Shown in pieces: positions 43,558-52,261 of a DNA stretch of 64,000 nt. The translations under genes were made by a program, and so were the position numbers. How positions within the stretch are numbered: the first letter of the stretch is position 1; each line of letters opens with the position of its first letter. The notes beneath the pieces are model-generated. The model worked only from the letters and a program-made list of their open reading frames with translations. It was not told where the DNA came from and searched no databases. This stretch comes from Neurospora crassa OR74A (taxonomy: Eukaryota; Ascomycota; Sordariomycetes; Sordariales; Sordariaceae): positions 3,162,001 through 3,226,000 of the forward strand of contig NC_026504.1 of NCBI RefSeq assembly GCF_000182925.2. The letters run 5' to 3'.

Positions 43558-45720
43558 ATGCCCAAAGATAACAAGCCTAAAAAGCGCGATGGCGCTCCTG
43601 CGATTACCGATGCTCGCTTTGCCAACTTCGAGACCGACCCGCGATTCCAGCTGCCCTCAAAAAAGAACCTAAAGACCAAGCTCGACAAGCGTTTCTCCAA
43701 GGTTCTCAAAGATGCAGAGTTCACCGCCGTCGCAAAGGTCGACAGGTACGGCCGCAAGCTAAAGACCGACACCAAGAAGAAGGCTTTGGAACGGCTGTAC
43801 GAGGATGAGAGCGAGGACGCCACAGACAACGAGGCCAAAGAGAAGGCCAGCAAGGGAAAGAAGGACGAAGCGGAAGACGAGAGCGACTTCGAGGTCGAGG
43901 ACGACGACATTGTTCAGCGCGAACTCGAGGCTGCCAACTCATACGACCCTGCCCGTGGCGGCGGTTTTTCTTCATCCGATGACGACTCCGACTCCGACTC
44001 CTCAGATTCCGAAGACGAAAAGCCAGAGGTGGAAGACGAGGCTGATGCGGAAACACGACCCGGTATCCGCTTGCGCAAGGATAAGGAGGCTGTTGAGGAA
44101 GGCGAGATCACAAACAGAGTTGCCATCGTCAACATTGACTGGGACCATATCAAGTCGATCGATCTATTCGCCCTCTTCTCGAGCTTCGTGCCCCCAGGTG
44201 GTCGCATCGAGAAGGTATCTGTCTACCCTAGCGAGTTCGGCAAGCAGAGGATGCAAAGAGAAGAGCTGGAGGGTCCTCCCCAGGAGATCTTCAAGAAGAA
44301 GAGTGACTCCGATTCCGACAGTGACTCGGAGGACTCTGATTCGGACGAGGCCATCAAGAAGGAGCTTCTTGAGGAAGGAGACGACCAGGACTTTGACAGT
44401 GACGCCCTTCGCACTTATCAGCTCGACAGGTTACGTTACTACTACGCCGTTATGGTTTGCTCCGACAAGAACACAGCATACAAGATCTACGAGGCGACGG
44501 ATGGCAACGAGTATCTTTCTTCTTCCAACTTCCTCGACTTGCGATTTGTCCCCGACGATGTCACGTTCGACGACGAACCCAGAGACGAGTGCGACAGCGT
44601 CCCTGCGGGGTACAAGCCGGTGGAGTTCGTGACCGATGCTCTCCAGCATTCCAAGGTCAAACTCACCTGGGATACGAACCCCGAAGATTACTCAAGAAAA
44701 GAAGCTCTCAAGAAGGCCTTCACCGGTAGCCGCAACGATATCGCCGAGAACGACTTGCGCGCTTACCTTGCGAGCGACAGCTCAGACGACGAGGAGGACG
44801 AGGAGGAGAAGGAGCAGTTCGAGGCCGAGGGGGCCGCTGCCGAGGAAGCAGAAGAGGAAAAGACACTGTCCAAGAAGGAGCTTGCCAGGCGCAAGATGCG
44901 CGCTGCTCTTGGTCTTGCTGACGAGCCCGTGGTAAAGTCCAAGAAGGATACTCCGGTGGGCGAGATGCAAATCACCTTCACGCCAGCACTATCCGCCAAC
45001 GACAAGAAGAAGGGTGACGAAGATAGGGAGGAGACGACCATCGAGAAGTACAAGCGCAAGGAGCGCGAGAGAAAGGAGAGGAAGCGGCAGGAGATGCTTG
45101 CTAGGAGGGAAGGTCGCGATCCCAACGCCGCTCCTCAGCAGGAGGAAGAGCAAGGCGACCAAGGCGAAGATCTCGGTTTCGACGATCCATTCTTCACTGC
45201 TGAGCCTGTGGTGCCTTCCAAGACGGCGATTCGCAAAGAGGAGAGGCTCAAGAAGAAGGCTGAGAGGGAAGCTGAGGAGGCTGCCAACGCCGCCGAGAAG
45301 GCACAGCTGGAGCTGCTTATGGCTGATGAAAACGGTGACAGTGGCCGTCTCGATCACTTCGACATGAAGCAGATCGCCAAGGTCGAGAAGGTCAAGGGCA
45401 AGAAGAAGGGCAAGAAGGGCAAGAAGGGCGTGGAGGGCAACGATGGTCTCCAGGAAGAGTTCGCCATGGACGTCGAGGATCCTCGTTTCAAGGCCGTTTT
45501 CGAGAGCCACGAGTTCGCTATTGATCCCTCTAATCCTAAGTTCACGGCTACTCAGGGTATGAAGAAGCTTCTTGAGGAGGGCAGAAAGAAGCGCAAGGAT
45601 GGACCCAGTGTTACGGAGAAGAGTGAGAAGAGCGCCAAGAAGGTCAAGACTGACGACGCGGATATCGATGGTCTGATCAACTCTGTCAAGAGGAAGGCGA
45701 AGGCGAAGGCGAAGAAATGA
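43558..45720 (+). CDS. esf1: Pre-rRNA processing protein Esf1
   Basis: Nucleolar small-subunit processome factor needed for 18S rRNA maturation, by family. Single exon, 720 residues, start MPKDNKPKKRDG in context CACCATGCC. The N-terminal signature is I-T-D-A-R-F-A-N-F-E-T-D-P-R-F, followed by K-L-D-K-R-F-S-K-V-L and V-D-R-Y-G-R-K. Next come acidic Ser/Asp/Glu tracts, then the central Esf1 RRM-like region from V-A-I-V-N-I-D-W-D-H-I to Y-Y-Y-A-V-M-V-C, with A-Y-K-I-Y-E. The C-terminal NUC153-type motif is D-P-R-F-K-A-V-F-E-S-H-E-F-A-I-D-P-S-N-P. Basic Lys-rich ends suit nucleolar targeting. Very confident. Confidence 0.96.
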   Translation: MPKDNKPKKRDGAPAITDARFANFETDPRFQLPSKKNLKTKLDKRFSKVLKDAEFTAVAKVDRYGRKLKTDTKKKALERLYEDESEDATDNEAKEKASKGKKDEAEDESDFEVEDDDIVQRELEAANSYDPARGGGFSSSDDDSDSDSSDSEDEKPEVEDEADAETRPGIRLRKDKEAVEEGEITNRVAIVNIDWDHIKSIDLFALFSSFVPPGGRIEKVSVYPSEFGKQRMQREELEGPPQEIFKKKSDSDSDSDSEDSDSDEAIKKELLEEGDDQDFDSDALRTYQLDRLRYYYAVMVCSDKNTAYKIYEATDGNEYLSSSNFLDLRFVPDDVTFDDEPRDECDSVPAGYKPVEFVTDALQHSKVKLTWDTNPEDYSRKEALKKAFTGSRNDIAENDLRAYLASDSSDDEEDEEEKEQFEAEGAAAEEAEEEKTLSKKELARRKMRAALGLADEPVVKSKKDTPVGEMQITFTPALSANDKKKGDEDREETTIEKYKRKERERKERKRQEMLARREGRDPNAAPQQEEEQGDQGEDLGFDDPFFTAEPVVPSKTAIRKEERLKKKAEREAEEAANAAEKAQLELLMADENGDSGRLDHFDMKQIAKVEKVKGKKKGKKGKKGVEGNDGLQEEFAMDVEDPRFKAVFESHEFAIDPSNPKFTATQGMKKLLEEGRKKRKDGPSVTEKSEKSAKKVKTDDADIDGLINSVKRKAKAKAKK

Positions 45721-46203
45721 TTGCATCACGGGTAACAGCATATTAATGGCAAGTTTTTGATTTCTGTTGGTTCACATCCATCTGTCGTTCCTCCACTGTC
45801 CAGTCTTGTAAATGGTCCTTGGGTCAATGTGGTTTAAATTCAGGTCATGTAGGGTTGCTCCCTTTGTCTTTAATGATCGTCCCCTTTTGTGGATGAGGAC
45901 AGAACCACGTACAGCTACCTCGCAACTCTTTTCCACTTCACAATGGCGGCCATAATATGTGGTACTCGAGGTCCATCAGTTCCTCATGGCCATGTAAGTT
46001 GGAGCTTTTGTTGTCGAGATGTTTGCCTTTACCTTTCTTAATCTCTCTCCCCGAGGAAATAACTCTGTGTGTCTGGCAAAACCCCTGGAAAGACACTGGG
46101 CCTCCGACATTCTTCCCTCGACAATTGTGTTCGTCTTATCCATAGCTACCTCTTTTCATCGTCCTTCGAGGTTTGCAAGCGATTCTCAACCTCCGGCCAG
46201 TCG
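45721..46203. other. Convergent 3' region
   Basis: Between esf1 (plus) and the HAD-like gene (minus). No feature recognised. Confidence 0.5.
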
Positions 46204-48102
46204 TCAAGGTTCCTCCGTCAGATCCACAACCGGAACCTCTTCCCCTCCCATCTCCACCGGCAGCCACTCCTCCACATCATCCCTCGTTCTCTTCTTGCCT
46301 GTAGACTCCTTTTGCTGGGCCACAGTAGCCACACTCTTTTCTTCGACTTGCTCGGTCTTGACGACTTTCGTTGGCTTGGAAGAAGCCACTTTGCGTTCGC
46401 TCTGTCCCTCACTGCCATCATCCTGTGTCTCTTCGATCTTTTGGTCCACTGCGGCACCATCGTTGCAGTCAGCGTCAGGCATATCGATATCCTCCGTCGT
46501 AATTGTCGTTGTTTTGTTCTTTGGTGTCTGTTTCTTCTTCTCGCTGGTGATGATACCGCTTTCGTCTCGCTGCCTGCTGTGTCTAGCCTCCACCACGGAC
46601 TCCTCTCCTTTGCCATTCGATACCATGTCGCCAACAACAAGATGACCCAACTTTTCCAAATCCTCAACAACAATATCCGGCTGCTGCTCGCCCGCCGTCT
46701 TGTCTTCACACCTGGTAACCCAGCAAGCCGTTGCTCCAATAGCCCTTGCCAGGCCAAGGTATTGCTTTGAGCAGCAGGCAAAGAGAACCTCGTCTTTTCG
46801 CATTTCCGGGGAATCGGCCGCCACTGTACCTACTTTCACGTCCGTTCCCTTGCTGGCATTACCTTCACCGCCGTCCGAATTTGCCTCCTTGGCGATGGCG
46901 ATCTGAGGCGTGATAAATCCAGGCAAAATGTCACCTTTCCAAACCCTCGCAACCGCCTCCCCCTCAATACCAGAAGCATAAATCCCACCCACCACCACCA
47001 CAGCCGCTGTCGCTCCACCTACTGCTGCCGCCTGTCTTCCTTGACCCTGATATCCCCTAGCCCCTTTACCAGCAGCCGTGACACCCATGCGTCTCATCAG
47101 TTCTTGGATAATCTTTACGCCCGGTGCCGGCGTTGCAGGCTGCTGCTGCTGCTGCTGCTTCTGCTGCTTCTTCTTTTTGCTCTTCTTCCCATCTTTGTCT
47201 CCGTCTGTGCTTGAGGTCTGCTCAGGTGAAGAAGAAGAAGAAGATTCAAAGCCATCCTGCGCGATGAGAATAACCACGTTAACGTCCTGCTGCTTCATCT
47301 GCTTGGCGAAGGGCTCTAGGTCCGGGTAAATGTCAAATTCGGAGAGGAATTCGTGGGTGTAGTGGAGGTAGGCCTGTGTCCAGAGGGCGATTGCGTGTTG
47401 GTAGTCGTATTGTTGTTCCTCTTGTGTGGGTGTGCTTGGGTCCATGACTTTGGCTTTGCCTTTACCTTTATCTTTGGAGCTTGATTTGGTGGTGTCTGAG
47501 TTGGCTGCTTCTGCTGCAGCAGCAGAAGAGGAGTCCGGCTTGCTGGGAGTCTTGAAAGCACCAAGCTGATCAAGGGCTTCCCCGAGCGTAGCATTATGAG
47601 CAAAAGCGTTGAGAATTGCGGTCTCACTTGGTTGTGGGGCGTTTGGACCGAGAATGGCTGCGAAACAGTTCTGGATTGTGCGAATGATGATGCGGCGGCC
47701 ATCGATAACAGTGTCGTGGTGGAGAATGATGATCTTTGGCTTGGAGATTGTGGTACCCTGGGTGTCTGCGGAAAATGAGGCGGGAATGACGGGTGTGGTG
47801 GGCTGTCTCGACTTGATAATGGAAGGCAAGTGAGCGGTAGGACTTGGTGTGGCCTGTAGGCTGCTCGGCGGGGTGGTTGCTGAGGCAGTGCTGGGTGATG
47901 TGCTATCTGTATCTTTGCTTGGTGTGACGAGTGGAAATGATGATGGTATGGATGGGCAGGTGGTCGGTTCTGTATAGGACAAGGTGCGTTCGGGATGTGG
48001 CTTCGACGTGGTTGAGTGAAGGTTGGCTGCTGTGGTCGATGGCGTCAGGCTGTCGGTGATGGTATCAATGGAGGGGGTCTCCTTGCTAGAAGGTGAGTCC
48101 AT
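46204..48102 (-). CDS. HAD-superfamily-like protein with changed nucleophile position
   Basis: Single exon, 632 residues from MDSPSSKETPSIDTITDSLT. The reading frame continues upstream to 48315, but a TTTAAATAA stretch there and the AAAATGG context favour the start at 48102. A Ser/Thr/Pro-rich leader of about 110 residues precedes K-P-K-I-I-I-L-H-H-D-T-V-I-D-G, which aligns with HAD motif I (hhhhDxDxT/V). Here the first Asp, the usual nucleophile, reads as His. Cap-like helices (A-Y-L-H-Y-T-H-E-F-L) follow, then V-N-V-V-I-L-I-A-Q-D-G for motif II, and P-E-M-R-K-D-E-V-L-F-A-C-C-S-K-Q-Y-L-G-L-A-R-A-I-G-A for the C-terminal half. A poly-Gln/Lys stretch and a charged disordered tail interrupt and extend it. 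Probably not a normal phosphatase or dehalogenase. Confidence 0.75.
   Translation of the reverse strand: MDSPSSKETPSIDTITDSLTPSTTAANLHSTTSKPHPERTLSYTEPTTCPSIPSSFPLVTPSKDTDSTSPSTASATTPPSSLQATPSPTAHLPSIIKSRQPTTPVIPASFSADTQGTTISKPKIIILHHDTVIDGRRIIIRTIQNCFAAILGPNAPQPSETAILNAFAHNATLGEALDQLGAFKTPSKPDSSSAAAAEAANSDTTKSSSKDKGKGKAKVMDPSTPTQEEQQYDYQHAIALWTQAYLHYTHEFLSEFDIYPDLEPFAKQMKQQDVNVVILIAQDGFESSSSSSPEQTSSTDGDKDGKKSKKKKQQKQQQQQQPATPAPGVKIIQELMRRMGVTAAGKGARGYQGQGRQAAAVGGATAAVVVVGGIYASGIEGEAVARVWKGDILPGFITPQIAIAKEANSDGGEGNASKGTDVKVGTVAADSPEMRKDEVLFACCSKQYLGLARAIGATACWVTRCEDKTAGEQQPDIVVEDLEKLGHLVVGDMVSNGKGEESVVEARHSRQRDESGIITSEKKKQTPKNKTTTITTEDIDMPDADCNDGAAVDQKIEETQDDGSEGQSERKVASSKPTKVVKTEQVEEKSVATVAQQKESTGKKRTRDDVEEWLPVEMGGEEVPVVDLTEEP
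47140..47170. repeat. CTG/CAG microsatellite coding poly-Gln
   Basis: About seven CTG units on the plus strand, followed by imperfect units. On the coding (minus) strand they give the Q-K-Q-Q-Q-Q-Q-Q stretch in the HAD-like protein. Confidence 0.9.
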
Positions 48103-49358
48103 TTTGAGAGTATTCTGAATGATGATGATTTTCCCGAAGGTCTCAGCGGTCGGTTCTCGTTGCCGTGTGTGGGCGATAAGAGGTGGACTGCGTGGGATCT
48201 GAAGATGGTATGGATGTCTGCGAGATAAATGCCTAGAAGCGATGCGTTGAAAGAAAGATAACAAGGAGCACGGTGAGGCGTGATAAAGGCCTTCACTTTC
48301 TCGTGGCCGAGTCAAGTTTATTTAAAGGTGAAAGAGGTTGAAAGTTCAAAGAAACGTCCTTTTGAAGGATGTGGCCGCATTTTGTTCTGGAAGATCACGG
48401 TGAATTACTCGTGCAGGATACGGAAATGAGACGAGAACGTGGACATCCTGAATCCGTTCTTCTCCATGCCTCATGCATGCAAGAAAAAGACGCGATGACA
48501 CAAGTTTGGCAAAGGTTTGCCCCGAGTGCAAACGGCGGGCTAATCATCTGGTGTCACTCTTCGGGCATTTCTTTTTTCTTCCGCGCCATCGCTTTCCACT
48601 TCACCCGCACGTGTCTTTCTGGGGAGTAGAGCACATGGATGGAGATAAGGAGATTCCATCAGTCAAAAGTAATAATAATTCCTTGGGAAAACTTGCGACT
48701 CGGCCTAGCGAGGTCACACTTTGCTAGCATGGATGACGATGGGGGATTCGATCGCGGACACTCCCCGCTAACGTATCGAGTGTACGTTTTCAGCTCAATT
48801 TTGAGTGGCTATAGCATTCGCCAATGGCTCTTCAAGCTTGATAGTACGTTTGAGAGACATACATTTGCTATTATCGCGGTATAGAGTGGCGTGAACAAGA
48901 GAGGCCACGATTTGAACGCAAGAAAGGCCAGAGGTTCCTTGCAAGTTGCGACAAGGAGTTTCAGACCTGCTCGTGAAAACTATGAAAAGTAGATGCCAGA
49001 CTATAGTTTCCCCAATAAGTAAAGCCATGGTAACAAGACATTCAATTGGGCAGACAAATAGAAATAGATGCAAATGGTTTCAAGACATAATATGAGGAGG
49101 TTTAAATATCACAGACCCTAACCCTGATGGTAATCAATGAAAAGACAGCTGGATCCACAAAACGCTTCCACTTTCTGTCGTCATTCTGACCGGGTTCGGA
49201 GGGCTTTAAATTGTCTTGTCTACCAGCTTGACAGTTCTCCGGAATACTCAAATTTACATTTTGTGTCTTGCGCATCTTCAGTATTCTCTGTATCAAATTC
49301 AAAAGATCTTCATTTTTAGTATTCTGAACTTGACGCTTCTCTCGCCAATTACCCCACC
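48103..49358. other. Divergent promoter region
   Basis: Between the HAD-like gene (minus) and the SBPase-like gene (plus). A TATA-like TTTAAATAA (minus strand) lies near 48315. No gene recognised in the remaining 1 kb. Confidence 0.45.
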
Positions 49359-50435
49359 ATGACCACCTCCCACAGCCTCAAGGCGGCTGCACCACCAGCA
49401 ACTCCCCTCACCGCGGCCCTCACCACCCACCTTGCCTCCCTCCTCCCTTCCTCCTCCAGGGACAGCCTCCGCACCTCCGTCCTTCCCTCGCTCCTCACCT
49501 CCATCGCCGCCACCTCCACTGCCCTCCGCGCCGCCCAAGACGTCTCCCTCGCCGGTTCCTCTAACTCCTTTGGCGACGACCAACTCAACGTCGACGTGCT
49601 CGCCGAAGAAGCCATCCGGCTCTGTCTCGCCCAATGTCCTTCCGTCGTCACCGCCTCCAGCGAAGAGGACCCCATTGAGAAACCGGTGCAGCACACCGGT
49701 CTTCCCTTTCAGGTCGTCGAGGCCGAGCAGGATCGCACCCACGGCGAGGTCTACACGGTCGCGTTTGACCCGCTTGATGGGTCCTCTATTATTGCGCCGA
49801 ACTGGACTGTCGGAACGATTTTCTCGCTGTGGGATGGCACGTCAGCGCTGGGCGCTAGTCCGAGGGACAAGCAGATCGGGGCGGTGTTGGGTGTTTATGG
49901 ACCGAGAACCACAGCGGTTGTTGCGTTGAGATTCCCAGGGGAGGAGAAGGGCGTTTGTTTTGAGGTGGGGTTGTCGGATTCAAGCGAGGCAGGGAAAGGG
50001 CAAGAATGGGATCTCATCCGCCCCTCTGTCTCTTACGCGCCGCCGCCTTTCAAAACGCGGTATTTCGCCCCGGCGAACTTGCGCTCGACCAACACGCACG
50101 CGGCTTATGCCAAGCTGGTGGCGCATTACATGGCGGAGAACTACACGCTGAGATACTGCGGCGGACTCGTACCGGATGTAGTGCACGCGCTGGTTAAAGG
50201 GCATGGAGTGTATCTGAGCCCAGTGACGGAGACGAGCAAGGCTAAGTTGAGGAGTCTGTATGAGCTGTTCCCGCTGGCGCTGGTGGTGGAGTGCTGCGGT
50301 GGACGGGCGGTAGATCCGGTGAGCGGGGAGAATATCTTGGGGGATAAGGGAGTGGAGGGGTGTGATGAGCGTGGTGGTATTGTGTGCGGAACAGCGGAGG
50401 AGGTTGAATATGCTAAGGAGGTGCTGTGCGGTTAA
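49359..50435 (+). CDS. Sedoheptulose-1,7-bisphosphatase-like / FBPase-family enzyme
   Basis: Single exon, 358 residues. The metal-binding signature is V-A-F-D-P-L-D-G-S-S-I-I-A-P-N-W-T-V-G-T-I-F. Further along are G-A-V-L-G-V-Y-G-P-R-T-T and Y-T-L-R-Y-C-G-G-L-V-P-D-V, both closer to plant-type SBPase than to gluconeogenic FBPase. The C-terminal part has K-A-K-L-R-S-L-Y-E-L-F-P-L-A-L-V-V-E-C-C-G-G. By family it removes the C1 phosphate from sedoheptulose- or fructose-bisphosphate and would feed the non-oxidative pentose phosphate route. No transit peptide is obvious, so it is probably cytosolic. The redox-active Cys pair of the chloroplast enzyme is not evident. Confidence 0.85.
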   Translation: MTTSHSLKAAAPPATPLTAALTTHLASLLPSSSRDSLRTSVLPSLLTSIAATSTALRAAQDVSLAGSSNSFGDDQLNVDVLAEEAIRLCLAQCPSVVTASSEEDPIEKPVQHTGLPFQVVEAEQDRTHGEVYTVAFDPLDGSSIIAPNWTVGTIFSLWDGTSALGASPRDKQIGAVLGVYGPRTTAVVALRFPGEEKGVCFEVGLSDSSEAGKGQEWDLIRPSVSYAPPPFKTRYFAPANLRSTNTHAAYAKLVAHYMAENYTLRYCGGLVPDVVHALVKGHGVYLSPVTETSKAKLRSLYELFPLALVVECCGGRAVDPVSGENILGDKGVEGCDERGGIVCGTAEEVEYAKEVLCG

Positions 50436-51625
50436 GAATGAGCAGTGGGGGGGGTTGAATGGATTCCATAGTCAAGGGACCAAGAGATGCATGCCGAAGT
50501 CACGATGTCAAGTTAGTCACGATATTATAGAGGCTCATCGTTCGCTTCTTTCGAGATGATGGTATAGATTATAGATTTCAAGAGTTTAGACAATAGATGA
50601 CTAGAAAGACATCTTTACGTTACACAAACTGAGAGGCAGACAAGACACGGATATAGGTTCTCAAGAGTCTACCAACCGGCAAACCTACACGGTCAATTCT
50701 TTAATCCAAAGAAAAAAACATATAGACGAAAAGAGAGAGAGGACTGAACGTGCGAAAGCAAGAAAAAGTGCGGTAAAAAGGAAAAGAAAAAGTGTGGGCT
50801 GTACCGGATGCGGACTGGTAACTTCTATTCTGGAAGAAAAAAACATACAACACCAGGGATTCGCTGGTCGTCACCGACCCAACTACTAGTCTGGCCCTCA
50901 CTGGCTTATCTATGGGAGAGCGGACGGGATCCCGAGTTTTCCAGTGGGTATGGTCGTATGTACTTTTTATGTCTTGAGCTTAACCCTATAAAGGAATGTT
51001 TGGAAGAGATGAGGGCTTTGGAAGTAGAAGTGGTAGTGAACTATCGCGAAGTCGTTTAGAAGCCACAGATCTCAACACGACAGGTGATCAGCCAAGTAGT
51101 GTTCACCATTACATCAACGGACAACGGGAAGGTGCGGAAGCAGGTGAGTCTCATGCACCTACTCTAAGCCCCGAAACTGGTAAGGGTTGGGATGAAGTGC
51201 TCAGTCAATGGCAAAAACGTTTTGCATAAATCTTCGCCCTATTGGCGGCTCTCAAACTGAAGGGTATAATGTTCTAAAGAGTGTGTCCAGATCCATCCCT
51301 GCCCGTCCTCGTAAAACTCGTGAAACCATCAAGTGTGGGATGCCACAACCGGTTCATCCCATCACATACAGGTGTGAAGAAAAACTCAGTGTCGACGTAG
51401 CTTGGCCAATGCTAGGTCACACTCTCAACCTTCGCCTCGTGACTCATCCCATGACATGATTCCAACCCTGTCTGCACGCGTGTTGAACGGCACAAGTCCA
51501 GTGGCACACCCCATGTTCATTTTCCCCCTCCAACATCCCCGACTCAAGCCGGGTCTATGCCTTCAATCCGTCTACCTTGCGAGTGAAAATCCACCCGAAT
51601 CTCCTGCATCACTTACCCCCCAAAC
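50436..51625. other. Convergent 3' region
   Basis: Between the SBPase-like gene (plus) and the Hce2 gene (minus). Short plus-strand frames at 50808-51059 and 50996-51229 have no domain. Nothing called. Confidence 0.45.
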
Positions 51626-52261
51626 TTAGTTGGCGAAAATAGCCCAGTCCACGCTAGTAGGCTGGTCACCATTGCAGTTCATGTGTCCCTCAGCACCCAC
51701 CCGCCTGTTGCTCTGGAATTTGTCGATCGAGCCCCTCGTAAGATCAGAAATGTCTCTGCTCCCGACATGGACAGGATAAACGCTGCTGCTCTTGACACCA
51801 AACACACAAGTGTTCGTAATGACCAGACGGCAATAGCCACTGTTGAACGCCCGGTCGGTCCAGTACGCGACATAGCGGCCCTGGTGCCCCGCATAGTAGT
51901 CGCGAATGGAGGCGCAGTCGGAGACGAGGGGTGAGTTACCCGACGTCTTTCTGATGTAGGACGAGGCGCCACAGGAGTCGGCGTACTGAGCGCCGTCGTT
52001 CCAGTCAAGACGCTTGGTGAGGGTGCCGGGGTTGAGGGACTGCCCGGAGGCGTCCATGTCGATGGAGCGCTTGAGGGCAGGGTGGACGAGAACGGTGACG
52101 TTCCGTCCGTCGCTATTGGTGAAAGTGTCCGCGACGTAGGCCTCAGATTCGACAATGTAGGTGTAGCCGTCAGGGCTCACGGCTGTCTTCACGGCAGAAG
52201 GCGTGAGGGGAGCGGCCGCGGCAAAGGCGCAGAGAGAGAGGAGGGCTGTGGAGAAGAGCAT
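51626..52261 (-). CDS. Secreted Hce2-domain (Ecp2-type) effector-like protein
   Basis: Single exon, 211 residues. The signal peptide is M-L-F-S-T-A-L-L-S-L-C-A-F-A-A-A-A-P. A propeptide-like stretch follows and ends in K-R (L-T-K-R-L-D-W-N-D), a possible Kex2 site. The Hce2 core (Pfam PF14856, homologous to Cladosporium Ecp2) shows C-G-A-S-S-Y-I-R-K-T-S-G-N-S-P-L-V-S-D-C, then N-T-C-V-F-G-V-K, V-G-S-R-D-I-S-D-L-T-R-G-S-I, and R-V-G-A-E-G-H-M-N-C-N. Cys spacing is conserved. In plant pathogens such proteins act as effectors; in saprotrophs their role is unclear, with antagonism or stress signalling proposed. Start taken at the signal-peptide Met, 15 codons inside the longer frame. Confidence 0.85.
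   Translation of the reverse strand: MLFSTALLSLCAFAAAAPLTPSAVKTAVSPDGYTYIVESEAYVADTFTNSDGRNVTVLVHPALKRSIDMDASGQSLNPGTLTKRLDWNDGAQYADSCGASSYIRKTSGNSPLVSDCASIRDYYAGHQGRYVAYWTDRAFNSGYCRLVITNTCVFGVKSSSVYPVHVGSRDISDLTRGSIDKFQSNRRVGAEGHMNCNGDQPTSVDWAIFAN

Noticed and set aside
43721-45741. Long frames on the opposite strand of esf1, up to 250 codons
   Set aside because: Shadows of the Glu/Lys/Ser-rich esf1 coding sequence; Leu/Ser-rich composition and no domains.
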